Assembly (NCBI GenBank): GCA_023230985.1
Contig: JALNWH010000133.1
Coordinates: 1-5,059, forward strand
DNA length: 5,059 bases
Direction of reading: 5' to 3'
Source of the DNA: Bacillota bacterium
GTDB lineage: Bacteria; Bacillota; Clostridia; Lutisporales; Lutisporaceae
The translations under genes were made by a program, and so were the position numbers. Each line of letters starts with the position of its first letter. Within the stretch, counting starts at the first letter, position 1. Under the pieces are notes generated by a model, which searched no databases, had not been told where the DNA came from, and saw only the letters and a program-made list of their open reading frames with translations. Below are positions 4,985 through 5,059 of the stretch, one piece after another.

Positions 4985-5059
4985 TTTTAGGGAAAGCACT
5001 GTACATTCGCACTCAATATGACCTCCCACGCTTCTCGTTAGATCAGCGCACCCGGGGAG
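4985..5059 (-). other. Composition-shifted edge segment; possible decayed coding or interspersed repeat sequence
   Basis: The last 39 bases are about 64% G+C (25 of 39), far above the surrounding AT-rich DNA. On the minus strand one frame reads SPGALI, then TAA, then REAWEVILSANVQCFP and another TAA. That is a protein-like string interrupted where TAT or TAC (Tyr) would keep it open. A second minus-strand frame is open from the right edge to a TAA at 4931-4933 (42 codons). Either could be the tail of a gene or of an interspersed repeat entering from the right. I do not recognise a specific family, and the segment is cut by the window end. Confidence 0.25.

Larger units (their letters stand above)
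4672..5059. other. Non-coding region downstream of the toxin-antitoxin-like pair
   Basis: 388 bases with no convincing gene on either strand. In order it contains a short tandem repeat (4766-4786), a perfect 7-bp inverted repeat (4795-4812), the right copy of the direct repeat (4830-4913), about 70 bases of plain AT-rich sequence, and a GC-rich edge segment (about 4985-5059). The sub-features are listed separately. Confidence 0.6.

Overview
The window looks like a chromosomal segment of a Bacteroidota bacterium, most likely from a Bacteroidales/Marinilabiliales-type lineage. Three things support this. A secreted protein ends in a type IX secretion (T9SS) C-terminal sorting domain. Promoter-like sequences fit the Bacteroidota consensus (TTTG, 19 bases, TAnnTTTG). 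Genes start in AT-rich leaders without a Shine-Dalgarno sequence. The DNA is AT-rich overall, and all recognisable genes are on the plus strand.

Layout. (1) 1-132 is the 3' end of a non-hydrolysing UDP-N-acetylglucosamine 2-epimerase gene (wecB type). (2) 133-297 is a spacer with a near-perfect Bacteroidota promoter for the next gene. (3) 298-2595 encodes a large exported CotH-kinase-fold protein with a signal peptide, CotH domain, several beta-sandwich/MBG/Ig-like domains and a T9SS sorting tail. An 8-C tract lies in its signal-peptide codons. (4) 2605-2702 holds a repeat element with a heptamer-phased front part. (5) 2703-2948 is a regulatory leader with two promoter-like sequences, a 26-codon small ORF and a 22-base inverted repeat. 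(6) About 2949-4091 encodes an ImmA/IrrE-type (DUF955/COG2856) zinc metallopeptidase-like protein with a degenerate Xre-like N terminus. One base later, 4093-4671 encodes a DUF4411 PIN-like nuclease. Together they look like a type II toxin-antitoxin-like pair. (7) 4672-5059 has no convincing gene. It holds a short tandem repeat, a perfect 7-bp hairpin, a second copy of the repeat element, and a GC-rich edge segment that may belong to another repeat or a decayed gene.

The point most worth following up is the arrangement of the toxin-antitoxin-like pair. It sits between two direct copies of the same 76-base repeat (66/76 identical by my alignment, including a 29-base identical core). The copies differ upstream by exactly 14 bases, two heptamer units. 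The whole 2.2-kb unit therefore looks like a discrete cassette that was inserted, or that could be lost by recombination. The individual gene families are known. The repeat-bounded cassette, the small ORF in frame with the metallopeptidase, and the poly-C tract in the surface-protein gene are the less ordinary observations. All functional statements are by recognition of motifs, without database searches.
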